From Bin5 sp965200615 (GTDB lineage: Bacteria; Chloroflexota; Anaerolineae; Caldilineales; Caldilineaceae): 64,000 nt of DNA. The notes below the pieces were generated by a model. That model worked only from the letters and a program-made list of their open reading frames with translations, was not told the DNA's origin and made no database searches. How positions within the stretch are numbered: the first letter of the stretch is position 1; each line of letters starts with the position of its first letter. The position numbers were made by a program, and so were the translations under genes. This document shows positions 56,921 to 64,000 of this stretch, piece by piece. The DNA lies in assembly GCA_965200615.1 (NCBI GenBank), contig OZ241377.1, positions 2,914,001 to 2,978,000 on the forward strand. The letters are read 5' to 3'.

Positions 56921-57724
56921 CTATCGCGGCAGATCGACACCGATGGCGGTGTTCGTAATCAGATCGTGCGCTCTGCCCGTGCAGTTGCAATGAACGTAGA
57001 CGCAGCCGTCGATGACGATCTTAAGATTGTCGGGGTGTTTCAGAGCCCAATCGGTATCCCCCCGGCCCATCTGCCGGCCCCAGTATTCACGATAGAGCAC
57101 AACGCGCCCGCCCTCTTCAATGAAAGCCTCGGCCAACTCGGCCCGCTCGCTGGGTGGTGCGCCGAATGTGTCCCAGGCGCGCAGGCAGTGAAACGTCCGG
57201 CCGCCGATCGAAACATCGCAGGCGCCCGCGCCCATGCCCCGCCCGTCGGTGGTGTGGTATGTGCCATCCGACTGGCGCTGGAAGCGACCGTCGTCACAGA
57301 TCTTGCGTTCCGCCGCGCGGCCCCAGTCAGCTTCGAACCCTTCGTCCTTGAAGGTTCGCAGCACTCTTTCTTCGCCCATCTGCTGGACGACGCCGAGCCA
57401 TCTCGTCTCCTTCTCATCGAGCTTTGCATAGAAGAGATGGGGCCTGCCGGGCACGTCCCAGTCTTCTCGTATCGCCCGCTCACGCACTGTGATCTCGACG
57501 CCGTCCAGGTCATGGATACTGGCAAGGCTGGTTGCGGCCATCTCTGTCACCGCGCTCAGCTCCTGCGTATCGGCCTCGTAGGTGGCCTGCATCGAATGAT
57601 AACCAAGGGACGGAACGATCGGCCACCATTGCAGTTCGGTGAGGTCGAGCTGCGATATCTTCTTGTCGCTCTCTGTAATTGATATGGACGGTCTGGTCGC
57701 TGGAAAGGGGTGACTGAATGACAT
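56921..57724 (-). CDS. Hypothetical protein, unknown family
   Basis: This 267-residue soluble protein matches no family I recognise. Features: several Trp-rich strands near the N-terminus (LDLTELQWWPIVPSLGYHSM), a central HLFYAKLDEKETRWLGVVQQ, then TYHTTDGRGMGAGACDVSIG, CLRAWDTFG and REYWGRQMGRG. It ends in a Cys/His segment VYVHCNCTGRAHDL. The GACDVSIGGRTFHCLRAWDT part looks like a beta-barrel or lipocalin-like strand pattern. There are no signal peptide, membrane helix or enzymatic triads I can name. The ATG at 57724 has AAGGA about 10 bases upstream. It stands between the ABC importer promoter and the divergent orphan permease pair. Confidence 0.6.
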   Translation of the reverse strand: MSFSHPFPATRPSISITESDKKISQLDLTELQWWPIVPSLGYHSMQATYEADTQELSAVTEMAATSLASIHDLDGVEITVRERAIREDWDVPGRPHLFYAKLDEKETRWLGVVQQMGEERVLRTFKDEGFEADWGRAAERKICDDGRFQRQSDGTYHTTDGRGMGAGACDVSIGGRTFHCLRAWDTFGAPPSERAELAEAFIEEGGRVVLYREYWGRQMGRGDTDWALKHPDNLKIVIDGCVYVHCNCTGRAHDLITNTAIGVDLPR

Positions 57725-58064
57725 ATCGCGCTCGTCCTTAAGATGGCCTCGTTTTCGTTTTGCCAGAACAGTTGATCAGCGGCGATCCGAGAGGACCCAA
57801 GCCTTTCGGATACGGCTTGATTGTAGTCGACAGGATTGGAATTGCAGAAAGAGCACAGCGCCCCTCCCCCCGCCACAGGCCGTCCGCTGTCTGAGCTGCG
57901 ACGGTTTTTCCGGACACTTGGGCAAATCCAGGCGGAAATCTGAGGCACGTGATTAGCGTGACCCCTCCAAGGACCGTTTGCCGTTCCGCGACCACAACGT
58001 ATATAATGCCAACCGCCCCGCGCACTGCAAGCTCGTCGGACCGACACACAGAGTCAGCAGCGAA
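57725..58064. other. Divergent intergenic region before the second permease pair
   Basis: This 340-base gap between the hypothetical gene and the second permease operon contains the TATAAT promoter listed separately. I recognise no coding sequence, repeat or RNA structure in it. Confidence 0.5.
57978..58007 (+). promoter_or_regulatory. Promoter candidate of the second permease operon
   Basis: TTGCCG (57978-57983) and a consensus TATAAT (58002-58007) are 18 bases apart. The start point would be near 58014, about 50 bases before the permease ATG at 58065. The layout resembles the metG promoter. Confidence 0.5.
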
Positions 58065-59054
58065 ATGATCGCGTTCATCGTACGCAGAATCCTGCTTCTG
58101 ATACCGACGCTCTTTTTTATCACCATCGTCACGTTTCTGGTGATCGAGTTGCCGCCGGGCGACTACCTGGACGCGTACGCGGCCAACCTGGCGGCAGGGG
58201 GAGATCCGGTCGACCAGGAACGGCTGGAGGCGTTACGCAAGCAGTTCGGCCTCGACAAGCCCGCCCCTCTGCGTTACCTGCAATGGCTGACCAATATCCT
58301 GCGCGGCAACTTTGGTTTCTCCTTCGAATGGAATGTGCCGGTGGAGCAGTTGATCTGGGAGCGGCTGGCCCTGACCTTCTTCATCAGCCTTTCGACGATC
58401 CTCTTCACGTGGATCGTCGGCTTTCTGATAGGCGTCTATTCGGCGGTCAACCAGTATTCGATAGGCGACTACATCTTCACCACCCTGGGCTTTGTCGGTC
58501 TGGGGCTGCCCAATTTCCTGATTGCGCTGGTGATCATGTGGTACGCCTTCGATCAGTTCGGCCTGAGACTGAGCGGGCTCTTTTCGCAGGAGTACCGGGC
58601 GGCGCCGTGGAGCCTGGCCAAGTTCCTCGACATGATCACGCACCTTTGGCTGCCTCTGATCATCCTGGGTACGGCGGGCACAGCCGAAATGATCCGCACG
58701 ATGCGCGCCAACCTGCTGGACGAATTGAACAAGCCATATGTCGAAACCGCACGCGCGAAGGGGCTAAGGGAGCGGGTGCTGGTGCGCAAATATCCTGTAC
58801 GGGTCGCGCTCAACCCTTTCGTCAGCACGGTTGGCTGGACGCTGCCTAATCTGATTTCGGGCGCGACGATAGTCTCGGTCGTCCTGAGCCTGCCGACCAC
58901 CGGGCCGATGCTGCTGGGGGCGCTGATGACGCAGGACATGTATCTGGCTGCCAGCTTTCTGTTGATGTTAAGTGTGCTGACCGTGGTCGGCACGTTGATC
59001 TCGGATCTGCTGCTGGCGGTTCTCGACCCGCGAATTCGTATGGAAGCGCAGTGA
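58065..59054 (+). CDS. ABC transporter permease (OppB-like), second copy
   Basis: This 329-residue permease begins MIAFIVRRILLLIPTLFFIT. It has six hydrophobic segments, with IELPPGDYLDAYAANLAAGG in the first loop, GLGLPNFLIALVIMWYAFD in the core, and the EAA region RANLLDELNKPYVETARAKG. It is about half identical to the first OppB-like protein, so it belongs to the same subfamily. I chose the ATG at 58065, since 29 upstream residues in frame are hydrophilic and not conserved. It has its own promoter. It is followed after 58 bases by an OppC-like gene. No binding protein or ATPase gene is near it in the window. Confidence 0.9.
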   Translation: MIAFIVRRILLLIPTLFFITIVTFLVIELPPGDYLDAYAANLAAGGDPVDQERLEALRKQFGLDKPAPLRYLQWLTNILRGNFGFSFEWNVPVEQLIWERLALTFFISLSTILFTWIVGFLIGVYSAVNQYSIGDYIFTTLGFVGLGLPNFLIALVIMWYAFDQFGLRLSGLFSQEYRAAPWSLAKFLDMITHLWLPLIILGTAGTAEMIRTMRANLLDELNKPYVETARAKGLRERVLVRKYPVRVALNPFVSTVGWTLPNLISGATIVSVVLSLPTTGPMLLGALMTQDMYLAASFLLMLSVLTVVGTLISDLLLAVLDPRIRMEAQ

Positions 59055-59112
59055 GCCGGCGATTGGGTTCAGGGATTGACCGCTGGAACTCCAAGCCGCG
59101 CAGGGAGATTCC

Positions 59113-60276
59113 ATGACGCAGGAACTCGCCGAAGGGACCGACACCATTCTTCCGAACGATCCGGAGCTCGAAGAGGTCCCGAGCGAACGGGAGAAGATAT
59201 TTGTCGCTTCGCCGCGGCAGTTGATGTGGTGGCGCTTCCGCCGGCACAAAATGGCGCTATTAAGTAGTGTCGTGCTGATTCTGCTCTATCTGGCGGCTCT
59301 CACCTGGGAGTTTCTGGCGCCCTATGATCCGCTGCGCCACGACGTGCAGTCGGCCTACGCTCCGCCGCAGAGGCTGCAGTTTTTCGATGAGGAAGGATTC
59401 CATTTCCCGCCCTTCGTGTACGGCTTGAAAGGTGGACGCGATCCTGAAACTTTTCGCAAGATCTTCGAAGTGGACGAGTCGGTCAAGCATCCGATCAAGT
59501 TCATGGTGCATGGCGACCCTTACAAGTTTTGGGGCTTGATGGAGACCGACCTGCATCTGTTCGGGCTCGAAAGCAACGAGGGCGCCGTCTTCCTTTTGGG
59601 CGCGGACCGGTTGGGGCGAGACGTGCTGTCCCGCTTACTGGCGGCGACGCGGATCTCCGTCTCGATCGGGCTGGTGGGCGTGATCCTCAGCTTCGTACTG
59701 GGTGTTCTGATCGGCGGAATCTCCGGCTATTACGGGGGCACGGCCGACATATTGATCCAGCGTATCATCGAGTTCATCCGCGCGATGCCCAGCATCCCGC
59801 TCTGGCTGGCGCTGAGCGCGGCGATTCCAAAGGACTGGCCGGTGACGAGAGTCTATTTCGCCATTACGATTATTCTCTCTTTGATTGGCTGGACCGGGCT
59901 GGCGCGGGTCGTGCGCGGGCGCTTTCTGTCGTTGCGGGAAGAGGACTTTGTGCAGGCGGCCCGCTTTGCCGGCGCGTCGGAGGGGCGCATCATCATACGC
60001 CACATGACGCCTTCGTTCCTCAGCCACATTATCGCCTCGCTGACACTGGCTGTTCCTGCGATGATTCTCAGCGAGACCAGTCTCAGCTTTTTAGGACTGG
60101 GCATGCGCCCGCCTGCTCTCAGTTGGGGCGTGCTGCTGCGGGAGGCGCAGAACCTGCAGGCGGTGGTATTGGCGCCGTGGCTGCTCACCCCGGGGCTGCT
60201 GGTGGTGATCGCGGTGCTGGCCTTCAATTTTGTGGGCGACGGCCTGCGCGATGCAGCGGATCCCTATGCCCGGTAA
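59113..60276 (+). CDS. ABC transporter permease (OppC-like), second copy
   Basis: This 387-residue permease has a first helix (MALLSSVVLILLYLAALTWEF), then a long extracytoplasmic insertion with PPQRLQFFDEEGFHFPPFVY. The conserved domain bears GADRLGRDVLSRLLAATR and the coupling loop RVVRGRFLSLREEDFVQAAR. It closely parallels the OppC-like protein of the complete importer, including the insertion. Its missing ATPase subunits could be supplied by the OppD/OppF-like pair at 51826-53971, or by genes outside the window. The ATG at 59113 is preceded by GGGAGATTCC. The PhyH gene follows after 77 bases. Confidence 0.9.
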   Translation: MTQELAEGTDTILPNDPELEEVPSEREKIFVASPRQLMWWRFRRHKMALLSSVVLILLYLAALTWEFLAPYDPLRHDVQSAYAPPQRLQFFDEEGFHFPPFVYGLKGGRDPETFRKIFEVDESVKHPIKFMVHGDPYKFWGLMETDLHLFGLESNEGAVFLLGADRLGRDVLSRLLAATRISVSIGLVGVILSFVLGVLIGGISGYYGGTADILIQRIIEFIRAMPSIPLWLALSAAIPKDWPVTRVYFAITIILSLIGWTGLARVVRGRFLSLREEDFVQAARFAGASEGRIIIRHMTPSFLSHIIASLTLAVPAMILSETSLSFLGLGMRPPALSWGVLLREAQNLQAVVLAPWLLTPGLLVVIAVLAFNFVGDGLRDAADPYAR

Positions 60277-60353
60277 GCGGCACATCAGGGGAATTGGCTC
60301 AGGAGAGCGAAGTACCGAACAGGAGATTGACCAATCATACAGGACACAGAAAT

Positions 60354-61151
60354 ATGACGGAGATTGTCGTTGACCCCGCCGAGATTGAGTTCTTCCAGAA
60401 CAACGGCTATATTCAGTATCACAGTTTCTTTTCGCCAGCGGAGATTGCTTCACTGCGCCAGGCGCTGGACGATGCGGTCGCCAGCGAACGCGAACGCATC
60501 GTCGGGGCCGAAAAGGGAGGACGCGGCTCCGAGGACTATGAGCGTGTTTTCAATCAAATGGTCAACCTGTGGACCGACTATCCACAGGCGAAAGAGATCG
60601 CTTTTGACTTGCGTTTGAGCGAGTACGCGCGCCAGCTAAGCCGCTGCCAACACGTGCGCATCTACCACGACCACGCGATGATCAAGCCGCCGGGTCAGAT
60701 AAGCAAGCAGACCAACTGGCACCAGGACGCCCCCTACTGGCCGATGGATCCGGTCGGCGCGCTGTCGGCCTGGATCGCGGTGGACGACGTCAGCGTTGAG
60801 AACGGCTGCCTGCAGTTCGTTCCCGGCACGCACAAGCACGGGAGATTGGACGCTATCAGCCTGACCGACGAGGACGATAGCGTAGTGGACCGGTTCAGGG
60901 AGAAGGGCTATGCAGTGACGGAGCCGGTGGCGATGCCGATGCGCGCCGGCGGTGTCACCTTTCACCATGGCTGCACCTTTCACTACGCCGGGCCCAACCG
61001 CACGGACAAGCCTCGGCGGGCCTTTGCCATCATCTATATCCCGGACTATACCCGGTTTACCGGAGGCAAAGACGCGGCGGGGGCCTCGGAAGAGATGGAG
61101 GTGGGAGGGCCTTGGGAGCATGAGATTCATCCGATTCTAGCTGGGGGTTGA
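60354..61151 (+). CDS. Phytanoyl-CoA dioxygenase (PhyH) family oxygenase
   Basis: This 265-residue 2-oxoglutarate/Fe(II) dioxygenase carries the iron ligands HQD in NWHQDAPYWPMD and the distal His in FHHGCTFHYAGPN. Strands with LSAWIAVDDVSVENGCLQFV and the cosubstrate-binding Arg region DKPRRAFAIIYIPDYTR follow. The N-terminus (FFQNNGYIQYHSFFSPAEI) is a typical PhyH opening. It is clearly a different subgroup from the PhyH at 37123-37965. I chose the ATG at 60354; the same frame is open through the preceding permease gene only as an antisense-like extension. It may act on the compound imported by the neighbouring permease pair. Confidence 0.9.
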   Translation: MTEIVVDPAEIEFFQNNGYIQYHSFFSPAEIASLRQALDDAVASERERIVGAEKGGRGSEDYERVFNQMVNLWTDYPQAKEIAFDLRLSEYARQLSRCQHVRIYHDHAMIKPPGQISKQTNWHQDAPYWPMDPVGALSAWIAVDDVSVENGCLQFVPGTHKHGRLDAISLTDEDDSVVDRFREKGYAVTEPVAMPMRAGGVTFHHGCTFHYAGPNRTDKPRRAFAIIYIPDYTRFTGGKDAAGASEEMEVGGPWEHEIHPILAGG

Positions 61152-61278
61152 CGAACAGAAGGGATTGAGCTTCTGTGCTCAGAATACGTAGACCGGGACA
61201 TTCCTGGAAGGGAAGGCTTCGGAATCTACGATTCTTGCAGACCGATGCAACTCTTAATTCAGAGGAGACAAATCTCAG

Positions 61279-61503
61279 ATGCATCCAATTAAAGTCATAG
61301 TCGAAAAGCATGAAGACGGCTATGTCGCCTATCCGGTCGGACTAAAGGGTACTGTTGTGGGAGAAGGAGATTCCTTTGAAGAGGCAATGGCCGACATCAC
61401 TTCTGCAATTGAATTTCACATTGAGACCTTCGGCAGTGAAGAACTCGAGACAGATGAACCGGTTCTGGATGTTTTCATTGTTGAAGCGGACGTTACTGTT
61501 TGA
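61279..61503 (+). CDS. hicB: HicB-family antitoxin
   Basis: This 74-residue HicB-like protein has the pattern KVIVEKHEDGYVAYPVGLKG, then GEGDSFEEAMADITSAIEFH, typical of the partially degraded RNase H-like fold of HicB antitoxins. The C-terminal part is short and acidic, without a separate ribbon-helix-helix DNA-binding domain. Autoregulation may therefore be weak or act through the toxin complex. The ATG at 61279 follows AGAGGAG. Its stop overlaps the start of the HicA gene by one base, so the two are made together. The order antitoxin-toxin is the less common arrangement for this family. Confidence 0.85.
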   Translation: MHPIKVIVEKHEDGYVAYPVGLKGTVVGEGDSFEEAMADITSAIEFHIETFGSEELETDEPVLDVFIVEADVTV

Positions 61504-61742
61504 TGGCGCGTTTTCCTGCCGATGCGCCAAAGCAAAAAGTACTCAGAACTCTGGAAGCCCTCGGTTTTCGTACTGTTCGCACTGGGAATCACATTGCTAT
61601 GATACGCGAGAATCGTGATGGGAGCCGTGATACATTGACGTTGCCGAATCACCGTCGCCTCAAAGGATCCACTTTACGCCGAATATGTACGCAGACTGGA
61701 ATTTCCAGAGAAGATTTCCTGGTGGCATTCATGCAGACGTGA
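61503..61742 (+). CDS. hicA: HicA-family toxin (mRNA interferase)
   Basis: This 79-residue double-stranded RNA-binding-like toxin shows KVLRTLEALGFRTVRTGNHI, with the catalytic His of the family in GNHIAMIR. The strand LPNHRRLKGSTLRRICTQTG then leads into the C-terminal helix. HicA cleaves mRNA and halts growth until HicB binds it. The ATG at 61503 overlaps the hicB stop. A TTG three bases upstream could also serve, but the ATG is the natural choice. It is preserved in length and catalytic residue, so it is likely active. Confidence 0.88.
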   Translation: MARFPADAPKQKVLRTLEALGFRTVRTGNHIAMIRENRDGSRDTLTLPNHRRLKGSTLRRICTQTGISREDFLVAFMQT

Positions 61743-61905
61743 CCTAAGACAGGGCGATCCATCCGATTTTGCTCACAGTATAGGAATGAGGGTTGCCAAC
61801 TGAAGAAGAGCGCTCGCGCACTGACTATTGCTGCTCCAATGGAACACGTCATTCCGACTGTCAATCCGCACTCAACAGAGATTCAGGACCAACGAGGAAT
61901 AAACT

Positions 61906-62643
61906 ATGCAAGAGAAGGGTCTCGTAAACAAGACACGTTCCACCGGGCGCGGGCCTACCATCTGGCTGGCCGGGCCGCCGGCGGATCTCGAGGAGTTCAT
62001 GCCCTTGGGTATCGAGGGCATCGTCACCAACACGGTCGTGCTCAATCAATACGCCAAGCCGTATGGCAGCGTCATCGCGCTGATCGAGGCTTACCTGGAG
62101 ATGACCGACAAACCGGTCGTCATGGAGATCGACGGCCACACGGTTGAGGAGCTGCTTGCGGTGGGAAAGGTCTTCACCGACATGTCGCCGCAGATCATTC
62201 TCAAGATCCCGTGCACGCTCAACGGGCTCAAGGCGTTCAGCATTCTCAGACAGGAGGGGATTGAGACCTTCTGTACAACGGTCTTCTCGCTGACGCAGGC
62301 TGCGGCCGTCGCCCAGGCCGGCGTCGACCACATCCTGCCCTTTTGCGATCCGGTGCGCGAAATGGGCGGCGACCCGACCAGGCTGATCCGCGAATGTGCG
62401 GGCATGTTCAGCGGATGGGACGACCGGCCCTACATCATGGCTGCGCTTGTGCGCTCGGTGGAGACGGCGTACGCAGCCTTTCGCGACGGCGCCGACGAGC
62501 TGGTCACCATGTGGACGGTCTACCGCGATATGCTGGACCATCCGCTCACCGACCACTGGAACAAGGTTTTTCTGGACGAGTGGGTTGACATGCACAGTAG
62601 CGGACTGCTGGCCGGCGTTCCCGTTGAAGACCACCAAAGCTGA
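61906..62643 (+). CDS. Transaldolase/fructose-6-phosphate aldolase-like protein
   Basis: This 245-residue TIM-barrel aldolase shows the family's strand motifs: IWLAGPPADLEEFMPLGIEG, IVTNTVVLNQYAKPYG and KPVVMEID. The Schiff-base Lys is in IILKIPCTLNGLKAFSIL, with ETFCTTVFSLTQAAAVAQAG after it. In transaldolases this Lys binds dihydroxyacetone or related ketoses. The family includes fructose-6-phosphate aldolase and TalB-like enzymes; the rest of the sequence (DPVREMGGDPTRLIRECAGM) resembles neither exactly. The ATG at 61906 has CGAGGAA upstream. It sits between the HicBA pair and the desaturase-like gene and would fit catabolism of an unusual sugar. Confidence 0.85.
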   Translation: MQEKGLVNKTRSTGRGPTIWLAGPPADLEEFMPLGIEGIVTNTVVLNQYAKPYGSVIALIEAYLEMTDKPVVMEIDGHTVEELLAVGKVFTDMSPQIILKIPCTLNGLKAFSILRQEGIETFCTTVFSLTQAAAVAQAGVDHILPFCDPVREMGGDPTRLIRECAGMFSGWDDRPYIMAALVRSVETAYAAFRDGADELVTMWTVYRDMLDHPLTDHWNKVFLDEWVDMHSSGLLAGVPVEDHQS

Positions 62644-62669
62644 GCCTGAAATTGAAAAGGTTTTCACCA

Positions 62670-62697
62670 TTGCGAAAATACTGTATTTCAGTACAAT
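62670..62697 (+). promoter_or_regulatory. Promoter candidate with palindromic spacer ahead of the desaturase-like gene
   Basis: TTGCGA (62670-62675) and TACAAT (62692-62697) are 16 bases apart. The spacer contains AAATAC and GTATTT around one base (62676-62688), so a regulator could sit on the promoter. Confidence 0.45.
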
Positions 62698-62775
62698 TGT
62701 GCGTGACGCCAAGAATTGCAGAAGGAAGCTCTCGAACAGGTTGGACCCCGATGACAAGGATAAAGGAGGAAAATC

Positions 62776-63801
62776 GTGGCAGACATTAGCGCTGAACGAG
62801 AGGGCTTGATCGATGGCATGCCGCGCGACGAGCGCGGGTACTGGCAACCGGAAGGACAGAAGTTGCCCAATCCCATTTTTGCATGGCCGCCCAAACCGGC
62901 TAGCGTGGCAAAGTGGCTCTGGAATTACCTGTTTCCCTGGCATCTGATTTACATGGTCCTTGCGGCGTTGACCGTCATCTATTTGCAGCCGGAGATGTCC
63001 CGCATGACCAGGTTCAGCGCGGACTGGATTCTGTATATTTTCGTGCGCAACCAGATCATGTTGATTTTGTTTGTGAGCGGGTGGCACGTTTGGCTGTGGG
63101 CACGAAAAAAGCAGGGATTCCAGTACAAGTACACACCGGACTGGATGGCGAAAGGCAAAAAGCAGTTCCTGGGCGGCAACCAGCTGTTCGACAACATCTT
63201 CTGGAGTTGTGTCAGCGGCGGCACGATATGGACTGCGTACGAAGTGGTAACGCTTTGGCTATACGCCAACGAGTACATTCTCTATCTTGATCCGCGTGTG
63301 CATCCGGTATGGTTTGTCCTCATAATGTTGGCGATACCGATGTGGAGGCTCTTTCACTTCTACTGGGTACATCGATTCCTGCACTGGCCGCCGCTCTACA
63401 AAGCGGGGCACTACCTGCATCACCGCAACATAAATGTGGGCCCGTGGTCAGGGCTTTCGATGCACCCGATCGAGCACATCCTCTACTTCAGCTGCGCTGC
63501 CATCCACTGGATAATCCCGTCGCATCCGATTCACGTGGTGTTCAACCTGCAGCACGCAGGCCTGACGCCGGCGCAGGGACATGCCGGTTTTGAGGCGGTC
63601 ATCGTCAACGGCAAGTACAACCTGGCCGGGGCATCCTATTTCCATCAGCTGCACCACCGCTACTTCGAGTGCAACTACGGTGAGCCGGACATGCCCTTCG
63701 ACTACTGGTTCGGCACCAGCCACGACGGCTCGGAAGAGGCGCATGTGGCGATGCGCGAGAAGCGATTCGCCCGCCATAAGATTCGGACGTCGGCCGCATA
63801 G
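62776..63801 (+). CDS. Sterol desaturase/fatty acid hydroxylase superfamily protein
   Basis: This 341-residue membrane di-iron oxygenase-type protein has hydrophobic segments at about 55-75, 90-112 and 170-198. Its conserved histidine clusters are HRFLH in YWVHRFLHWPPLY, HYLHH in AGHYLHHRNINVG, and HQLHH in YFHQLHHRYFECNYG. It also carries HPIEH after SGLSMHP. These form the di-iron site that hydroxylates or desaturates lipids, sterols or carotenoids. The start is GTG at 62776, supported by a strong AAGGAGG six bases upstream; there is no better ATG nearby. It follows the aldolase gene by 132 bases and has its own promoter candidate. The substrate is unknown. Confidence 0.88.
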   Translation: MADISAEREGLIDGMPRDERGYWQPEGQKLPNPIFAWPPKPASVAKWLWNYLFPWHLIYMVLAALTVIYLQPEMSRMTRFSADWILYIFVRNQIMLILFVSGWHVWLWARKKQGFQYKYTPDWMAKGKKQFLGGNQLFDNIFWSCVSGGTIWTAYEVVTLWLYANEYILYLDPRVHPVWFVLIMLAIPMWRLFHFYWVHRFLHWPPLYKAGHYLHHRNINVGPWSGLSMHPIEHILYFSCAAIHWIIPSHPIHVVFNLQHAGLTPAQGHAGFEAVIVNGKYNLAGASYFHQLHHRYFECNYGEPDMPFDYWFGTSHDGSEEAHVAMREKRFARHKIRTSAA

Positions 63802-63892
63802 TCATTCAGCGGTCAGCGACAGTTCTCGAACCGCCTGCCGCCAGAAAACAAACTGGCAAACGGTTCGGGGCGCCTAACAGGAGATACCATCG

Positions 63893-64000
63893 ATGACCCA
63901 ACCCACGCGGATCGGGATCGTAGGCTGCGGCAGCGTGATGCAGCGCCCATACATGCGGCTAATCCAGCCGATGCGGGCCGCAGGCACTGTCGACGTTACA
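63893..64000 (+). CDS. Gfo/Idh/MocA-family oxidoreductase, partial
   Basis: This is the first 36 codons of another dehydrogenase: TRIGIVGCGSVMQRPYMRL, the Rossmann dinucleotide motif GxGxxG-like (GCGSVM) with the beta1-alphaA pattern of Gfo/Idh/MocA proteins. The ATG at 63893 is preceded by CAGGAG. The gene runs off the right edge. It would be the sixth member of this family in the window, on the same strand as the desaturase-like gene, about 90 bases after it. Confidence 0.75.
   Translation, partial: MTQPTRIGIVGCGSVMQRPYMRLIQPMRAAGTVDVT

Noticed and set aside
59529..60353. A long upstream extension of the PhyH reading frame
   Set aside because: It runs through the permease gene in another frame. 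The PhyH family begins at the ATG at 60354.
1..64000. tRNA, rRNA, CRISPR array, prophage or insertion sequence
   Set aside because: I looked for cloverleaf-like arms, evenly spaced repeats, transposases and integrases, and found none that could be supported by eye. A dedicated search (tRNAscan, CRISPR and IS profiles) would settle this.

Overview
The window is a GC-rich, gene-dense stretch of bacterial chromosome. No rRNA, tRNA, CRISPR array, prophage or insertion sequence was recognised. The gene mix suggests a Chloroflexota bacterium of the Caldilinea/Anaerolinea type, probably a heterotroph living on host- or algae-derived organic matter. The pointers are repeated Gfo/Idh/MocA oxidoreductases, phytanoyl-CoA-type dioxygenases, peptide-type ABC importers with a long insertion in the second permease, many GT4 glycosyltransferases, an archaeal-type MetRS and small toxin-antitoxin genes. 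This placement is inference from gene content; no marker gene was compared.

Layout. 1-5.6 kb (minus strand): a partial 2-oxoacid dehydrogenase E1 alpha, an SDR, a decayed DUF262 (GmrSD-type) gene not called by simple ORF finding, and a four-gene operon (Ldh2-type dehydrogenase, beta-propeller, TIM-barrel isomerase, D-2-hydroxyacid dehydrogenase) that looks like sugar-acid or hydroxyacid catabolism. 5.8-10.4 kb: a hydroxyacid-oxoacid transhydrogenase-type alcohol dehydrogenase converges on a fused GlcD/GlcF-type FAD/Fe-S oxidase. 10.7-12.6 kb: glutaredoxin-like protein, PPK2 kinase, SDR. 12.7-13.75 kb: a toxin-antitoxin island (ParE-like toxin, Phd-like antitoxin, orphan YgiT-type zinc-finger antitoxin, remnant of its DUF4258 toxin) with a clear promoter and operator. 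14-21.3 kb: membrane protein, metG, GT39-type membrane glycosyltransferase, VanW-domain protein, coaX. 21.4-33.3 kb (minus): a surface-glycan cluster of six GT4 glycosyltransferases and a Wzx-type flippase, interrupted by a fused MmeI-like restriction-modification enzyme. 33.3-42.6 kb (minus): a DinG-type exonuclease-helicase fusion, an isochorismatase-fold hydrolase, a PhyH dioxygenase and four Gfo/Idh/MocA proteins, three of them a recent tandem triplication. 42.8-48.4 kb (plus): a fifth Gfo/Idh/MocA gene, a GH63-type glucosidase, an FAH-family hydrolase and a methyltransferase. 48.4-56.7 kb (minus): a class IV aminotransferase and a complete five-gene peptide/sugar-type ABC importer, preceded by a decayed sialidase-like gene with a consensus promoter. 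56.9-64 kb: a hypothetical protein, a second permease pair without its own binding protein or ATPases, a second PhyH dioxygenase, a HicBA pair, a transaldolase-like aldolase, a sterol desaturase-like hydroxylase and the start of another Gfo/Idh/MocA gene.

How the parts fit. The ABC importers, GH63 glucosidase, Gfo/Idh/MocA dehydrogenases, TIM-barrel isomerase, aldolase, FAH hydrolase and 2-hydroxyacid dehydrogenases are consistent with uptake and oxidation of unusual sugars, cyclitols or glycosides. The electrons could enter through the fused FAD/Fe-S oxidase. The 21-33 kb block would build an exported glycan. The defence and toxin-antitoxin pieces (DUF262 remnant, MmeI-like enzyme, ParE/Phd, YgiT/DUF4258, HicBA) sit between metabolic operons, and three genes are visibly decaying, so this is a fluid region. 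I did not find a demonstrably new multi-gene system. The best leads are the tandem dehydrogenase array, the restriction enzyme inside the glycan operon, the orphan permease pair, and the palindromic regulatory sites.
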